DNA of 64,000 nucleotides from Eutreptiella sp. 'Long Island Sound 2002' (Eukaryota > Euglenozoa > Euglenophyceae > Eutreptiales > Eutreptiaceae): assembly GCA_964036045.1 (NCBI GenBank), contig OZ038382.1, forward strand, positions 117,605,429 to 117,669,428. Reading direction: 5' to 3'. The notes beneath the pieces are model-generated. The model did no database searches. It was given only the letters and a program-made list of their open reading frames with translations, and had not been told where the DNA came from. A program made the position numbers and the translations under genes. Below are positions 18,735-29,900 of the stretch, in pieces. Positions within the stretch are counted from its first letter, which is position 1. Each line of letters begins with the position of its first letter.

Positions 18735-21090
18735 TAACGAAGGTCCCTACCAGGACCGGCCCCCGCTGTGCCCCTTCCGCCTGTAACCCCTGCTGATTTA
18801 CTCCGGATCAACGATTGCATTCCTCAATTTCCAGGGTCCAAATCCAAAAATATAGAAAATAAAATCCTCCTTCAACCCTGAATGGCAATCAGATCCCACA
18901 AATACAGCAATAACCCAATTCACAATCCAAATCAGGCTGCGGGCTTTCGTTCAGCACATCGATTGTCTCACGATGGCGGGCATGTACAAGAATTGCACCA
19001 AGGAAGAAAGCCCTGAAATTGGCATATGAACACAAATAAAGCAAAGTTGGGGAAAGAGGTAAACATACACATTCACAGCCACAAACCCCTCATTCTCTGG
19101 ACTCAAGACCTTCCCTTGACTCACCAACATATTGCCCTGAACCAGGTCAAATGAGATGGCTGAATGTCATGTGTCACAAGTCACCACACAAACCCCAAAA
19201 ATGTGTTCATCCCCAAGCCTCTAAATCCTAGCCCAATAGGGGAGGTGGTGTGTCATGGCCTAGAGTGGCACTCAGGACCATGCCCTACCCTGACATAACC
19301 TTGGTTGGACTTGGAGTCGAATGGGCTTAGAGAATTGACCTATGAGTTTGAACTCATAACATGCCAAAAAACTGCCAATTCACACCATATTGGCCATATA
19401 TCACATATATGCTCAAAATTGAAGTTACCACTTATCCGAAGGCTCAAAGTATGCATGGAATCGAAGTCTAATATTCATGGAGAATATAAACCAAAGGCCA
19501 ATGCCCATGTACATCCCCATTTCACCCTCGAAACCCCTTCGGATGTGGGCGCCACACACTGCCCAAGTCAGTCCATGATCTTGAGACCAATTCTTGTGAT
19601 CCTTCGTGCGCCAAGCCAAATGGAGTACACGATCCGGCATATGGTGGTGTTCAACTCCAAAGCATATGCCAACATATGAACAACATACCATGGTTCGACT
19701 CTCCATAGGCTTCTTGCTGTTTGCTGACCAGGTAAGTACACAAAACGCAAAAATGAGCAGAAATTGAGGTCAAAAACATGAAAATATGACCAAATACAAA
19801 GTTGTCATGATAGTATATCTCTATGCTCACCCATGATATCCGCTCATGATTCAATACACAAATGATTGGAACCATTTGCGAACAATTCCCCCACTTGGAT
19901 CCCCAATCGGGCGCATGGAGATACCTTCGCCACTAATATCTACATGCCCCATGAAAATGGGAGTGCACCCATGGATCTCCTTGTCAAACATACCATGAGC
20001 AATACATATGCGGTAGACTTGGTCTAGCGCTTTGAATTCCACAATTGGGACATGGGCAAAGCCCTTGTCACGTATGGCTCCCCATCTCTTCGGCCACACG
20101 AAGATATATAACATGGGCGTGCGCATATCAAACATATACCATGCATACAACACATACCCTCAAAATATGGCTCCCACCATGATATGCCATGTCCCTCCAT
20201 TGACATAACTTCACGTTAAAAATACGTAGGAACCCAAGGAAAGTACCTATGCAACCCCAACACTCATGCGGTACACTCGAAAGTCGCACTAAAATATTCG
20301 GTTGCACGGTCCAAGAGTTATATATCACTTTATACCCTCTTGACCATTATCCCTTGCAACACCGGGCATGTGTACGCACCAAAGGCGTTTGATGCTTCCT
20401 AAATAAAGTTGAGACCAAGGCAGTTCCAACCCAACCTTTCTTATTCTCCTTCCTCACACTCGCTCGTAGATATGGCTCGTCAAAGTGGTCCCACGATTCG
20501 CTTTTGTTTCCCTTATATCTCCAAGTCAAATGGGTGGCAAGTATAAGGGAAACCTGATTGGGGCAGAGGGAAAAGAGTATGACCACTCGAAGAAGTCCAA
20601 ATCAAGTGCGGCGATGTCCAAGTCGAAAATCCGATTTCGACATCGCGAAAAATTCTGATTAAAATTTCGAGTGCTTATTTAGAGAATTGCGGAAGCAACG
20701 AACCCTTTGCTGATGAAATCTGACCCTTCAACGGAATATATGCCAAAATATCTGGAAATAACAGTTAACCAATCGGTTAACGCAAAATCGCGAGCCAACT
20801 GACGGTCGCCGATACATTGACCATCAGAACGAAAGGCTGAAAAATTACGGAAACATCATGATAATAAAACCCTGTTGATTCCTGATATTCTGATATATAA
20901 ATCTCCGCTGGCGGCGCCTCGGTACTGAATATGGCCGCTCGTAGCCGGAATGGCCAAACCTATCACACTATCACATCGGGTTAGTTGAGGTGGATGGGAG
21001 AGTATGATATCAGCCAATGGCGGCTGTCCGGCACATAGATACCCACCCCAAGTGACCCCAAGATGGCCACGGGGGTCCGAACCGGCTTCA
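18735..21090 (-). repeat. 3' LTR of Ty3-A2
   Basis: 2356 bp, paired with 39914-42269. In element orientation it begins TGAAGCC and ends CTTCGTTA. With the A1 LTR it forms a large inverted repeat centred near 18735, which could complicate assembly of this region. Confidence 0.92.
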
Positions 21091-21484
21091 CCCCCCTTCT
21101 CAGAGCGTTGTTACCGCTCGGAAGTCATTGAAGAGAGGACGGGAGGACCCCAATGGGCTCCAACCCCCCCCCCCATGTCCCAAGCACACATGGAGGCCCC
21201 ACACACGTCGTAGGCGTCCCCCAAGCCCCAAGGGAGGGGTGAGGACACTGATACTCAGCGCCCTACGCCATATCCGGTCTCCCCTTGATCTACAACATGG
21301 ACCAAGGGGATCAAAGATAGAAAAACGTCGTTGGTCGACCTAAATAAGTATACCACAATGAAATATATATGTGGAGATCGAGTGAAGGGGGTAGATGGCC
21401 AATGAAGGCCGAAAAATCCCCGGATGAACGCCCTCACTTGTCTCCCCATTTACAGAAACAAACAAAACGCTAAGGGGGGATCCA
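21091..21484 (-). other. Polypurine tract and 3' non-coding region of Ty3-A2
   Basis: AGAAGGGGGG (21091-21100, minus strand) abuts the LTR. The rest, up to the pol stop, is homologous to 16052-16434 of A1 and holds no gene that I can see. Confidence 0.75.
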
Positions 21485-24400
21485 TTACGGTGCTACAGCA
21501 GCCACCAAATGGACCAACACGTCCTTGACATCTAAAGAAATATTTTTTTTCTTTAGGTAGTCCATCCAGACCGTGGTATACCTCGGCACGAAACTGCTCG
21601 GAGGTTCCCACGAATCCCTGGATGCGGCGAAACCCTTCCAACGGACTTTATAAAGCCTACCCCCAGGCGTCCCCGGGTCCGGCTTGTCCGCCACGATCTT
21701 CTCAGCGGTGAAGTCGTCGTCCTCACCCTCGTCGTCCGAGTCCACATCGCCGGCCGTGAACTCGAAGGTGACGGGACGTCCGCTGGGGTCTGTTGCTCGG
21801 GGACGAAGCTGGGTATGGTCGCGGTCCAGGATCTTGTTATCCCCCACACGAACCGCATACACGTCCTGCCCGACCTTCCGCACGATTACCCCCGGCACAT
21901 ACCAAGATGCCTGCCGATGCCTGGACAGGACATCCTTGTGGTGCCGCTCCACCCACACGGTGTCTTGGAGAGCATACTTCTGGACCTTTCCTTGCTTGAA
22001 GTACTTGGCCCTCTTGTCATCCTCGTCCTGAAGTGCCTTGCACACCTTGGCCGCCGTGTCGTCCGCCTCAGCCATCATGGCATTCGCATCCCGGGCCACT
22101 TTGCCATGGTTCATCCACGGGAGAGTGCGTGACACTCGATCCCGTAGGAACAGGATGCGATGGGGCGACAGTCCAGTGGGTCCCGGAAGGTCGTGATACG
22201 CCTGGAGCACTCTCCACAGCGAGTTATACCAGTTCCGGCCCGGTTCGTCAATGTGCAGCTGGCGGAACTTCTCGAACATCTGCCGCCCGGCCACTTCAGC
22301 ACGGCCATTCGACCGGCTGTGGTACGCCACGGTCTTGGCATGCCGAATCCCCATGTGCTTGCACATCGTCTTGAACCACGTCCCCACGAATTGACTGCCC
22401 CGATCGCTGCAGATGACAGCTCGGACATCGAAAATCGTCAGCCAATGCCTGATCATGGCATTAGCGACGGTCTTGGCCTGCAACCCCACTCCATGCTTGT
22501 CCTTTTTGTCATTCTTCTTGGACTTCTTGCCAGGGAACGCCACGATATACCCACTGTGCCTATCCACTGCCAGGATGACACAGTCGTAGGTCTCTCCTTC
22601 CACGGTGACCTCAGGCATGGCGAATACATCCATGGCCACGGACCGCATAGGGGCCTCCGGTATAGCCGTATACACCGGGTTGCCCGCTGTGGAGTGGTTG
22701 GGGCTCTTGGTGGCCCGACATACGGCACAGTCGCTGCAGTACCTATCCAGGATGGCGTAGTACCCCGGAGAGAACTTGAAACGCCACTCCAGGTCCTGCT
22801 GCATCTTGTCTCGGCCAGGGTGCATGAGCTGGGCGTTGTGCCAATGGTCAATGAGCTCCTCCACTCGGTTCTCGGGCACCAGCAGCTGGTCCTTGAGGAA
22901 CAACTTGTCGCCGTCTTCGGTCAAGCCCTGGGGCCATTCGTCGTCCGACGGGGCGCTCACGGCGTTCCAGTACCTGCTCCAGTGCTCGGATGCCGCATAG
23001 TCATCCGACCAGTCCTCTGTGAGCACCGACCTGACTAGCTCTACAGGGGCCACCATCCATTGCTCGAGGGCTTCCTCTCGAATAGCTTGGACTCGGGCAC
23101 ACCGGAACTTGGCCAGGTCTGTACGGTTTGCCATCACCACAAAACACTTGACCCCCTCTTGCTCCATGACCTTCTCCATCTCGATGATGCGCTTGGCCTC
23201 CTCGGTCTCCTCGGCGTCGCCATGGCTGGATATGTCCATCCACGCCTTGCCCGCGGGGTAGGCCCAGCGACTGAGGCAATCGGCCACAGTGTTGTCCTTC
23301 CCTGGGACGTACACGACGCTGAGGTCGAACTTGGCGAACGTCTCGTGCCATCGGGCCCTCCTAGCCGCTGGTCCTGAGGGGGTGTCGACATGCTCTTTGT
23401 GCCAGCTCTGTAGGGACTGGTGGTCCGTGCAAACCACCACCGGCTGCAGTCCGATGTGGCCAGACCACTTTTTGAGCGCACATACAATGGCGTATGTCTC
23501 CTTCTCCCTCGCGGTCCATGTACGGCGTTGGCCCTCGGCCAGGATCCTGCTCCAAAACGCCACGGGAACATGAGTCCCGTCGTCCCGGACTTGCTCGAGG
23601 ACTGCCCCCACGGCATAGTCCGAAGCGTCTGTCCGTAGCACGAATCCCTTGTCCGGGTCCACCAGGAACAGCCCCAACTGCCCCAGGAGTCGCTCCTTCA
23701 GGCTGTTGAACGCATCCTCAGCCTCAGGGGTCCAGGCAAGCTTCTTCTTGCTCCCCTTCCGGCCATCGAACTTCCCCACCTGCAGCATCTTGTGCAGCGG
23801 CCCCGAGAGTTCTGCATACATCCGGACGTAGCCCGAATAGTAATTGCAGAACCCCATGAAGGACCGGAGTTCGCTGATGGTCTGGGGCTTCTCCCAGTGG
23901 TGCAGGGACGCCAGTTTCCCAGGCATGGGACGGCGTTGCCCGTGACCAACCACGTGACCCGCGAACTCCACTTCCTTCACGAAGAGTGAGGCTTTGGTGG
24001 GCTTGCACACCATGTTGTGCTTGTCCAACTCGCTGAGCACTCGGCGCAGATCCTTCTCATGCGCGTCGATGAGCTCGTCCTCAGTCATGTTCTCCGTGCC
24101 GGATCCGATGATGATGTCATCCACGAAGGGATCGGCACAGTCCCGGACAGGACCGAGTAGGTCCTCCATCATGCGCTGGAAAACGGCGTTGCCATTCTTG
24201 GCACCCATAGGCACCACTTTCCACTGCATGGGCCCCAGCGGCGTCGACATCGCTGTGCAGGGCCTGGAGTCCGGGTGTAGCGGCATCTGGTGGTAACCGT
24301 GTTTCAGGTTCAACACCGTGAGAATCCGCTTTTTCTGTTGCTTTTGGAGGATGGAGTCGATCAGGGGAAGCGAGTACGAGTCGTGCTCGGTCTGCTCGTT

Positions 24401-26551
24401 CAAACCTCTGTAATCAACCACCAACCTCCAGTCGCCCTTCTCCTTCTTGGGCACGATGAAGGCTGGGCTGGCCCACTCACTATCGGAGGGTTCGATCCAT
24501 CCCCGCTCAATGAACTCGGCCAACAGCTTCTTCATGGCCTCGGCCCGATCGCCCTGAAGTTGGTACTCCCGATGACGATAGATCTTCGGGTTCGGCTTCA
24601 GCTTGATCTTCGCTGTGCTGAACCTCCCACGATCTGGAGGGTTCTTGTTGGCGACGCCACTGAATAGCCGCGGATAGGCCTTGATAAACCTCTCCTTCAG
24701 CTCGGCGACCTTCTGGTTCTCCTGGGCCTCTTCAGCCGCTTGCTTCGGTATCGATACAACCGACCGCACTGCGGTATAGGCCTCTTCTGGGTCCGAGTCC
24801 GACTTCTCCTCGTCCGATATGCCATCTTCATCGTCGTGGGTCTCGACTCCCACCGATAATCTTCGAAAATTTGCGGCCTCGGGCTGGTGCTCGTCGCTAC
24901 CGGTTCCCACTCTTGGAAAACCCCATGTTGGCGGGTTCGACCCAACCGGACCATCGTATTGGTCCGCGATGTGATCCATGACCCTCGCCACGAACTCATC
25001 CTTCTCGTACTTGCCGGTGACCAACATCTTGTCATCCCACCAATGCGGAGATGTGACCATGGCCCGCCTCTTCTTGGCTGCCACACGGTCGTGCATCCCC
25101 ATCCGCATGTAGTTGACGACGTCGTCGATCTCGGCGTGGGACAGGACGTCAATGCCATCAATTGGCTGATCCGTCCCCTCCTTGGGCTCAAACATGACCT
25201 TCATGGGCACCGCCTCCACCCTACGGATGAATGCTTCATCACTCGTGGGCTGGGCTTGCGCCCCATCCACCAGGAAAGCCTTGGTACCCCACGCTTGACC
25301 CGGGGAGGGCATTGATACACCCTTGGCGTCGATGAACAACTCCTCCTCTGGCCCGAATGACATCTCGTTCAGGATGATGGAGTCCAGCGTCGACTTGAGA
25401 CCCTCCGGCGGACATGGGGTGGATCCTATGCCGGTTATGACCAGGATCCCCTTCGCCCTATCCGCGATGATCTTCTCCACCGTACGTCTGGTATTGTCCA
25501 GGGAGCCATGCCAATACATGGGTCCCCACTCCTTCAAACGCCAATGCCGGTGCCAGGCTGAGTCTCCTCGATGCCAATGCCTCCGACACTTCCGCAGAAG
25601 TGGGGCATCCCGGGAAGCAAAGACGTCCGTCTCGGGCGCTTCGGCTCCCAGCGTCTGGATCATCCTGGTATACACCTGCGGCGCCATTCCATACTCCGTG
25701 AGCTGAACTCCACGGTCTCCTCTGGACTTGGCACCCACAGCTTGCACCGCTTGGACGATCCGATCCTCTTCCTCAGCGTTCCATTGGGATGATCCGCATG
25801 CATAGTCCGTGGACAGCCATGTGAGACATTCATCATCCTCCCGGACCAGCGTTGCACGATGGGGAATGGCTCCAATGGCGTTTGCCACCATGAAGTCATA
25901 CCCCATGATCATATCCCAATCGGTAATTTCGGCCACATAGAAGTTCCCGGATAGAGTGCTTCTCTTCGCCTGATCAGGGCGGTTCAAGCGCTCATGCTCC
26001 CAGAATTCCATACTGATGGTGGCCTCATGGGTGCCACCACCGATGATCTCTCCATTGGCGACCTTCAGGCGGACCGGTCTCCGGCTGGGCTGCAGCAATT
26101 CCTCCTTGAACAACCCTCTCCGGACCAGGCTCACCTGGGCACCCGTATCCACCAACACATCCACCACCTTCTCCTCTCGTCCGCACCGTACTCGCACCTT
26201 CAAGTGCAACTGCCGCTCGTCGCCATGAGGTGTATGGACGACTCTCACGGCATGCAACTCTAGCACGTCCGGGTGCATCAGGACTTCAAGGGTATGGTCA
26301 CGGATGGTGTAGACCTTGGGTTGGTCCTGCCCGTCCACGGGGCTCTCCGTGGTCGCTCCTTCCTTCTTGCCATGTCCCGTACCCACATGTACTTCCCTTG
26401 GCAGGGCGCTCCAGGGGTTGGGAGTGGCAAAACTCAGTGGTTTTGGCTCTTCAGGAGCCTTCTTCGGCACCCGATGTGCCTTCGCTTTCTCTGGGATTCC
26501 ACTGATTTTCGGAGGAGAGACCTCCGAGGTCCCACTCCCGTGGCGGCTCCT
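21485..26551 (-). CDS. pol: Ty3-A2 Pol: protease, MTase-like domain, RT, RNase H, integrase, chromodomain
   Basis: Uninterrupted from the gag UAG; 1661 codons from the GTG at 26470. Protease VDTGAQVSL near 106-114; degenerate Dam/DIRS-like region about 255-365 (TDVFASRDAPLL, GILVITGIG) without NPPF; acidic linker 540-570; RT 600-835 with FVDDIII near 782; RNase H about 930-1060 (RTDASDYAVG, CTDHQSLQSW); integrase zinc region HWHNAQLMHPG...CSDCAVC; core Asp in MDVFAMP, Asp in SDRGSQF and Glu in GRAEVAG; chromodomain YKVRWKGF...SWEPPSSF near the C-terminus, which in related elements binds histone marks and guides integration. RT motif A reads VLNLKHGYHQ: Asn replaces the first catalytic Asp that A1 and Ty3-B keep. 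Probably expressed as Gag-Pol by UAG readthrough. Confidence 0.93.
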   Translation of the reverse strand, partial: RSRHGSGTSEVSPPKISGIPEKAKAHRVPKKAPEEPKPLSFATPNPWSALPREVHVGTGHGKKEGATTESPVDGQDQPKVYTIRDHTLEVLMHPDVLELHAVRVVHTPHGDERQLHLKVRVRCGREEKVVDVLVDTGAQVSLVRRGLFKEELLQPSRRPVRLKVANGEIIGGGTHEATISMEFWEHERLNRPDQAKRSTLSGNFYVAEITDWDMIMGYDFMVANAIGAIPHRATLVREDDECLTWLSTDYACGSSQWNAEEEDRIVQAVQAVGAKSRGDRGVQLTEYGMAPQVYTRMIQTLGAEAPETDVFASRDAPLLRKCRRHWHRGDSAWHRHWRLKEWGPMYWHGSLDNTRRTVEKIIADRAKGILVITGIGSTPCPPEGLKSTLDSIILNEMSFGPEEELFIDAKGVSMPSPGQAWGTKAFLVDGAQAQPTSDEAFIRRVEAVPMKVMFEPKEGTDQPIDGIDVLSHAEIDDVVNYMRMGMHDRVAAKKRRAMVTSPHWWDDKMLVTGKYEKDEFVARVMDHIADQYDGPVGSNPPTWGFPRVGTGSDEHQPEAANFRRLSVGVETHDDEDGISDEEKSDSDPEEAYTAVRSVVSIPKQAAEEAQENQKVAELKERFIKAYPRLFSGVANKNPPDRGRFSTAKIKLKPNPKIYRHREYQLQGDRAEAMKKLLAEFIERGWIEPSDSEWASPAFIVPKKEKGDWRLVVDYRGLNEQTEHDSYSLPLIDSILQKQQKKRILTVLNLKHGYHQMPLHPDSRPCTAMSTPLGPMQWKVVPMGAKNGNAVFQRMMEDLLGPVRDCADPFVDDIIIGSGTENMTEDELIDAHEKDLRRVLSELDKHNMVCKPTKASLFVKEVEFAGHVVGHGQRRPMPGKLASLHHWEKPQTISELRSFMGFCNYYSGYVRMYAELSGPLHKMLQVGKFDGRKGSKKKLAWTPEAEDAFNSLKERLLGQLGLFLVDPDKGFVLRTDASDYAVGAVLEQVRDDGTHVPVAFWSRILAEGQRRTWTAREKETYAIVCALKKWSGHIGLQPVVVCTDHQSLQSWHKEHVDTPSGPAARRARWHETFAKFDLSVVYVPGKDNTVADCLSRWAYPAGKAWMDISSHGDAEETEEAKRIIEMEKVMEQEGVKCFVVMANRTDLAKFRCARVQAIREEALEQWMVAPVELVRSVLTEDWSDDYAASEHWSRYWNAVSAPSDDEWPQGLTEDGDKLFLKDQLLVPENRVEELIDHWHNAQLMHPGRDKMQQDLEWRFKFSPGYYAILDRYCSDCAVCRATKSPNHSTAGNPVYTAIPEAPMRSVAMDVFAMPEVTVEGETYDCVILAVDRHSGYIVAFPGKKSKKNDKKDKHGVGLQAKTVANAMIRHWLTIFDVRAVICSDRGSQFVGTWFKTMCKHMGIRHAKTVAYHSRSNGRAEVAGRQMFEKFRQLHIDEPGRNWYNSLWRVLQAYHDLPGPTGLSPHRILFLRDRVSRTLPWMNHGKVARDANAMMAEADDTAAKVCKALQDEDDKRAKYFKQGKVQKYALQDTVWVERHHKDVLSRHRQASWYVPGVIVRKVGQDVYAVRVGDNKILDRDHTQLRPRATDPSGRPVTFEFTAGDVDSDDEGEDDDFTAEKIVADKPDPGTPGGRLYKVRWKGFAASRDSWEPPSSFVPRYTTVWMDYLKKKNISLDVKDVLVHLVAAVAP

Positions 26552-26554
26552 CTA
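26552..26554 (-). promoter_or_regulatory. Single in-frame UAG between gag and pol (putative readthrough site), Ty3-A2
   Basis: Gag ends AGT CAA GTC TAG. AGG AGC CGC CAC follows in the same frame and stays open through pol. Identical in layout to A1 and to Ty3-B. Confidence 0.62.
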
Positions 26555-26976
26555 GACTTGACTTCCCGCAGCCCCTTCCGGCTGCGATCCGCCAGGACCT
26601 TGTCCACCACGCTGCTGGGCCTTGAGTTCCTCCAACGTCCTCAACATGTCCTCAGCAACTTCCTCGATCGACCTTACTCGTCGGTCTTGGCCAGGTCCAC
26701 CACCATAGCCTCTTCCTCCGCCTTTTCCTTGGCCTTTGCCTTGGCCTTTTCCCCCGTCTCCGCCCTTCGCCTTCCAATCGGAAATCCGCTGCTCCTTGGG
26801 CTTCTTCTCGGGGTGGGCTGCGAAGTAGGCCTTCTTGTCCGCCTCATACACCTTGCACTGACGGTGGTCGTGTGCATGGTTGTTTCCCTTGCCATAACAG
26901 ACCCAGCACCCGTCGTGCTGAGACCTGTACTCCCGGAACGAGAGCGGTGGGTTCCCGATCCTCCTTGGCTCTTTGC
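26552..26976 (-). pseudogene. gag: Gag of Ty3-A2, 3' part (separated by LINE-alpha)
   Basis: The last roughly 140 residues of Gag. They include a zinc-knuckle-like CWVC...H...C cluster (DGCWVCYGKGNNHAHDHRQC) and the basic Gly/Lys repeats also seen in A1, ending in SQV and the UAG. The upstream part of gag continues at 37337-39694 once the LINE and one copy of its 16-bp duplication are removed, and the frame then matches. Confidence 0.87.
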
Positions 26977-26992
26977 CCTTCTTGGGTCCCAC
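26977..26992. repeat. Target site duplication of LINE-alpha, left copy (16 bp)
   Basis: CCTTCTTGGGTCCCAC occurs here and at 37321-37336, flanking the LINE. The true duplication may be 14-16 bp because the tail of the LINE overlaps its first bases. The variable length is typical of target-primed LINE insertion. Confidence 0.9.
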
Positions 26993-29900
26993 GGAGGGGT
27001 GACGCAGTACGTCGCCCCTTTCATCGCCGACGACTCCGACACTGCACGCCACCTGGACCACATCACGGTCCAGGTCGCGAAGGACAGGGCACGATACGCC
27101 TTCGACGCCTCGCGGGACAGCCTGCAGGATGACCGGACCCTGGGGCTTACACGGGTGCCCACGCGGTGCCAGCAGGCAGCGGTGGCCCTCGTGGGCACAC
27201 TCGTCCACCACCGCGCAGCCTCCGTGCGCGCGGAGGTCACCAAGATGTTCTGGGAGATAGCCGGCGCGCACGGAATATGCCCTGAGGTGCACCACCCCGT
27301 CCCGGAGTTCGCAACTCTGGCGGGAGGCGACTGGGTCCAGCGCATACCCCGGGCCCTGGCCGCCCTGGGAGTGGGGATGTACAACCCCATCGAGTGCCCC
27401 AGGGCGGCTCATGTCCAACTACAGTCCCCGCCGGGCAAAATCGTCACGCTGCGCACTGCCAAGCTGCGACACCGCGACACGTGCCGCCTGACGGTGCCAC
27501 ACGCAACGCCGTGGCATGGGCACCACGGGCCACGCCACCCCTTCCCCGACAACGACGATCCGTGGCCGACGGCGGTGCGGGTGTGCCTCGACCAATGCGC
27601 CGATGAACACCTCCATTATTGCCGCCACGAGCAAGGGCCCACCAACCACCCCGGGTGGCGCGATGCCCTGGCCCACCTCTTCCACACCACCGGCACGCGG
27701 GACCCCCGCCTGAGACTCGTCCACCCCACGAGGGCTAAGCAGGACGCCCACACCGGCCCACGGGTGACCCCAGACGGCCTGCACCTCCACGTCGGGGGCT
27801 ACCGCCGCCGGAACGGCCTGTCCCCCCCCACGCGGGGGGCGGCGTACCACCCACCGGCGGCCCTCATGTACATCCTCCGCGACGTACTCGCGGAAAGCGA
27901 GCACCAAGAGCCCAACGCGGACGTGGCGTGGCCAGAGCCCTTACGCCCCCGGCCCCACGCGCCGATGCCGTTGTGGCTGGTGACCACAGACGACCAATGC
28001 ACCCAAGCGGCGGGACAAGCGCAGCTCCGGGCCGAGTGGGTGATAGTGCAAGTGGGGGCAGGCCAGCCCGAACCCCGTGGACTCCCCCGTGGCACCGCCC
28101 TACTGGTGGCTACGGGGGTGCCGCACGACCCACACATGGCGGTGCACGCGCTGGAGGACCGTCCGGAGGACACAGGACACTTGGTGGTACACCAGCGCGG
28201 GGGCCCGGCGTGGCTCAAGGAACATGTGACGGCGCTACGGTCCTGGGCAAGCACGGTCGCCGGAGCGGAGATCCGGCTGCACGACCACCCGGCGATCAGC
28301 CCAGGCGACACCAGGGCGCTGAGCATGGACCAACTGACCCACAGCCACCCCGACGTCCGGTGGCACTCCACCGACCTCAACGCGGGGTGGCTCAGCCCCA
28401 CCGGATACTACTGGATCCCGGAGGCCTGGGGACACACCTCCTCTGACGCATCCGGGGGCGGGCCCTGCAAACACGCCACCAGCGTCGCTCTCGCCGCCGA
28501 CCTCACCCGCACGTGGGCGGTGGCCATCTCGGGCACGGTGCCTGACGGAGAGGGGGTGGCCGCCTCCCTCCCCCTACACTACGGTGCACACAGACCATGG
28601 GTCCACACGGTGGACGCCGAGGTCATCCTCCACCTCCTGCGGCACGCGGATCGCGAGCGAACCACGGGGGTCCCCGCGGGCGCAGCGCAGGTGGTCAACC
28701 AGATGCCCCTGAGGTGGCTCCGGGACGGCCTGTGCGCGCGGGGGCAACACGCCGGGCACCCGTTCTGGTACGTCCGAGCCACCTCGCACCACAGTGACGC
28801 CCTACTGCACAAGGCGGACTGGGCGGCGTCCCAGGACACCGTCTTGCAGAACACGCCCCCGGACCCTGGCCACGCCCAACTCATCGTCGCCGGCCGTGAC
28901 GGCCATCTCGATCTACGGCCCCCCACGATGCGGGTGCTCGGCGAGGTCGCACAACGGGCGCAGACGGACCATGCGCTGACGCACCGGGGACACACACCTC
29001 TGGGCGCGGCCCACGCCACGGCCTACGTCCACGCCCGGGACCTCACCGCGGCGGCCACCAACCGCCGGGCGCTGCGGGCCCGAGACGGCCACACGCCGGT
29101 GCAGCGCAGGCTCCGCGTCCGGAAGGAGCGGCTCTCCGGCGTCGCCATCGTCCCGCAGCCGTGCCTTTTCTGCGGCGGCCCGGAAGAGACCCCGGTGCAC
29201 ATGCACGTGGGCTGCACCCACTCGCGGCTCCTCTGGCCCCACTACCGCCAGGCGGTGCACGAGGCGGCCCGCCACCTCCCACCTGGGGACAAGGCCCTGT
29301 GGGTGGCCTCGTGGCGCTCCGCGGGCGCCACGTGGACGGAGGTGTTCTGCTCCGGACTGGTGCCCGAGGACGCGGAGGCGCAGCTCCGCGCCATAACCCG
29401 ATACGACCCGCCGGGAGGGACCTCGGTGGACGACTTCCTCCACCACATGCTCCGGCTAGGGGACTTCGCGTGGGAGCTTCGCAACCACCGGCTGGAGCAA
29501 CTCCTCCACGACCCCCTAAGCGCGGCGGCCCGGGCGCACCGGTGGCTCACTGCGGCGGAGGGCGACCACCCTCCCCCTCCCCCGCGCCCTGACAAGGACT
29601 TCGTAGCCTCCCTCCGTGTTGTGAATGGCACTCTGGAGTGCCCACTCCAAGAGGGCCCCCACCCGTATCAGGACCTGCCGGGGGGGTTCTCGAAGCACCT
29701 ACAAGACGCCCTTTTCCCACCGTGGATCATCGGGCGCGGCTCCATGACCGCATGGGAGGCGCGCATCGTGGGAGAGGAGTGGGCGCGGGAGTGGAGCCGG
29801 TGGTGCGCCGCCACGCGCGCCCCGGAGACCCCTGCGCAACGATACGCCGCCATCCCGCTCCGGGGGTGGGGGCCGGACACCCGGCCGAGACCCACCATGG

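Noticed and set aside
22160-23038. A 292-codon plus-strand ORF opposite Ty3-A2 pol
   Set aside because: Shadow of the integrase/RNase H region; an equivalent shadow exists opposite A1.
26273-26992. The LINE-alpha ORF2 frame stays open leftwards for another 240 codons
   Set aside because: This part is the antisense of Ty3-A2 pol and gag. The 16-bp target duplication shows that the LINE begins at 26993, so the fusion is accidental.
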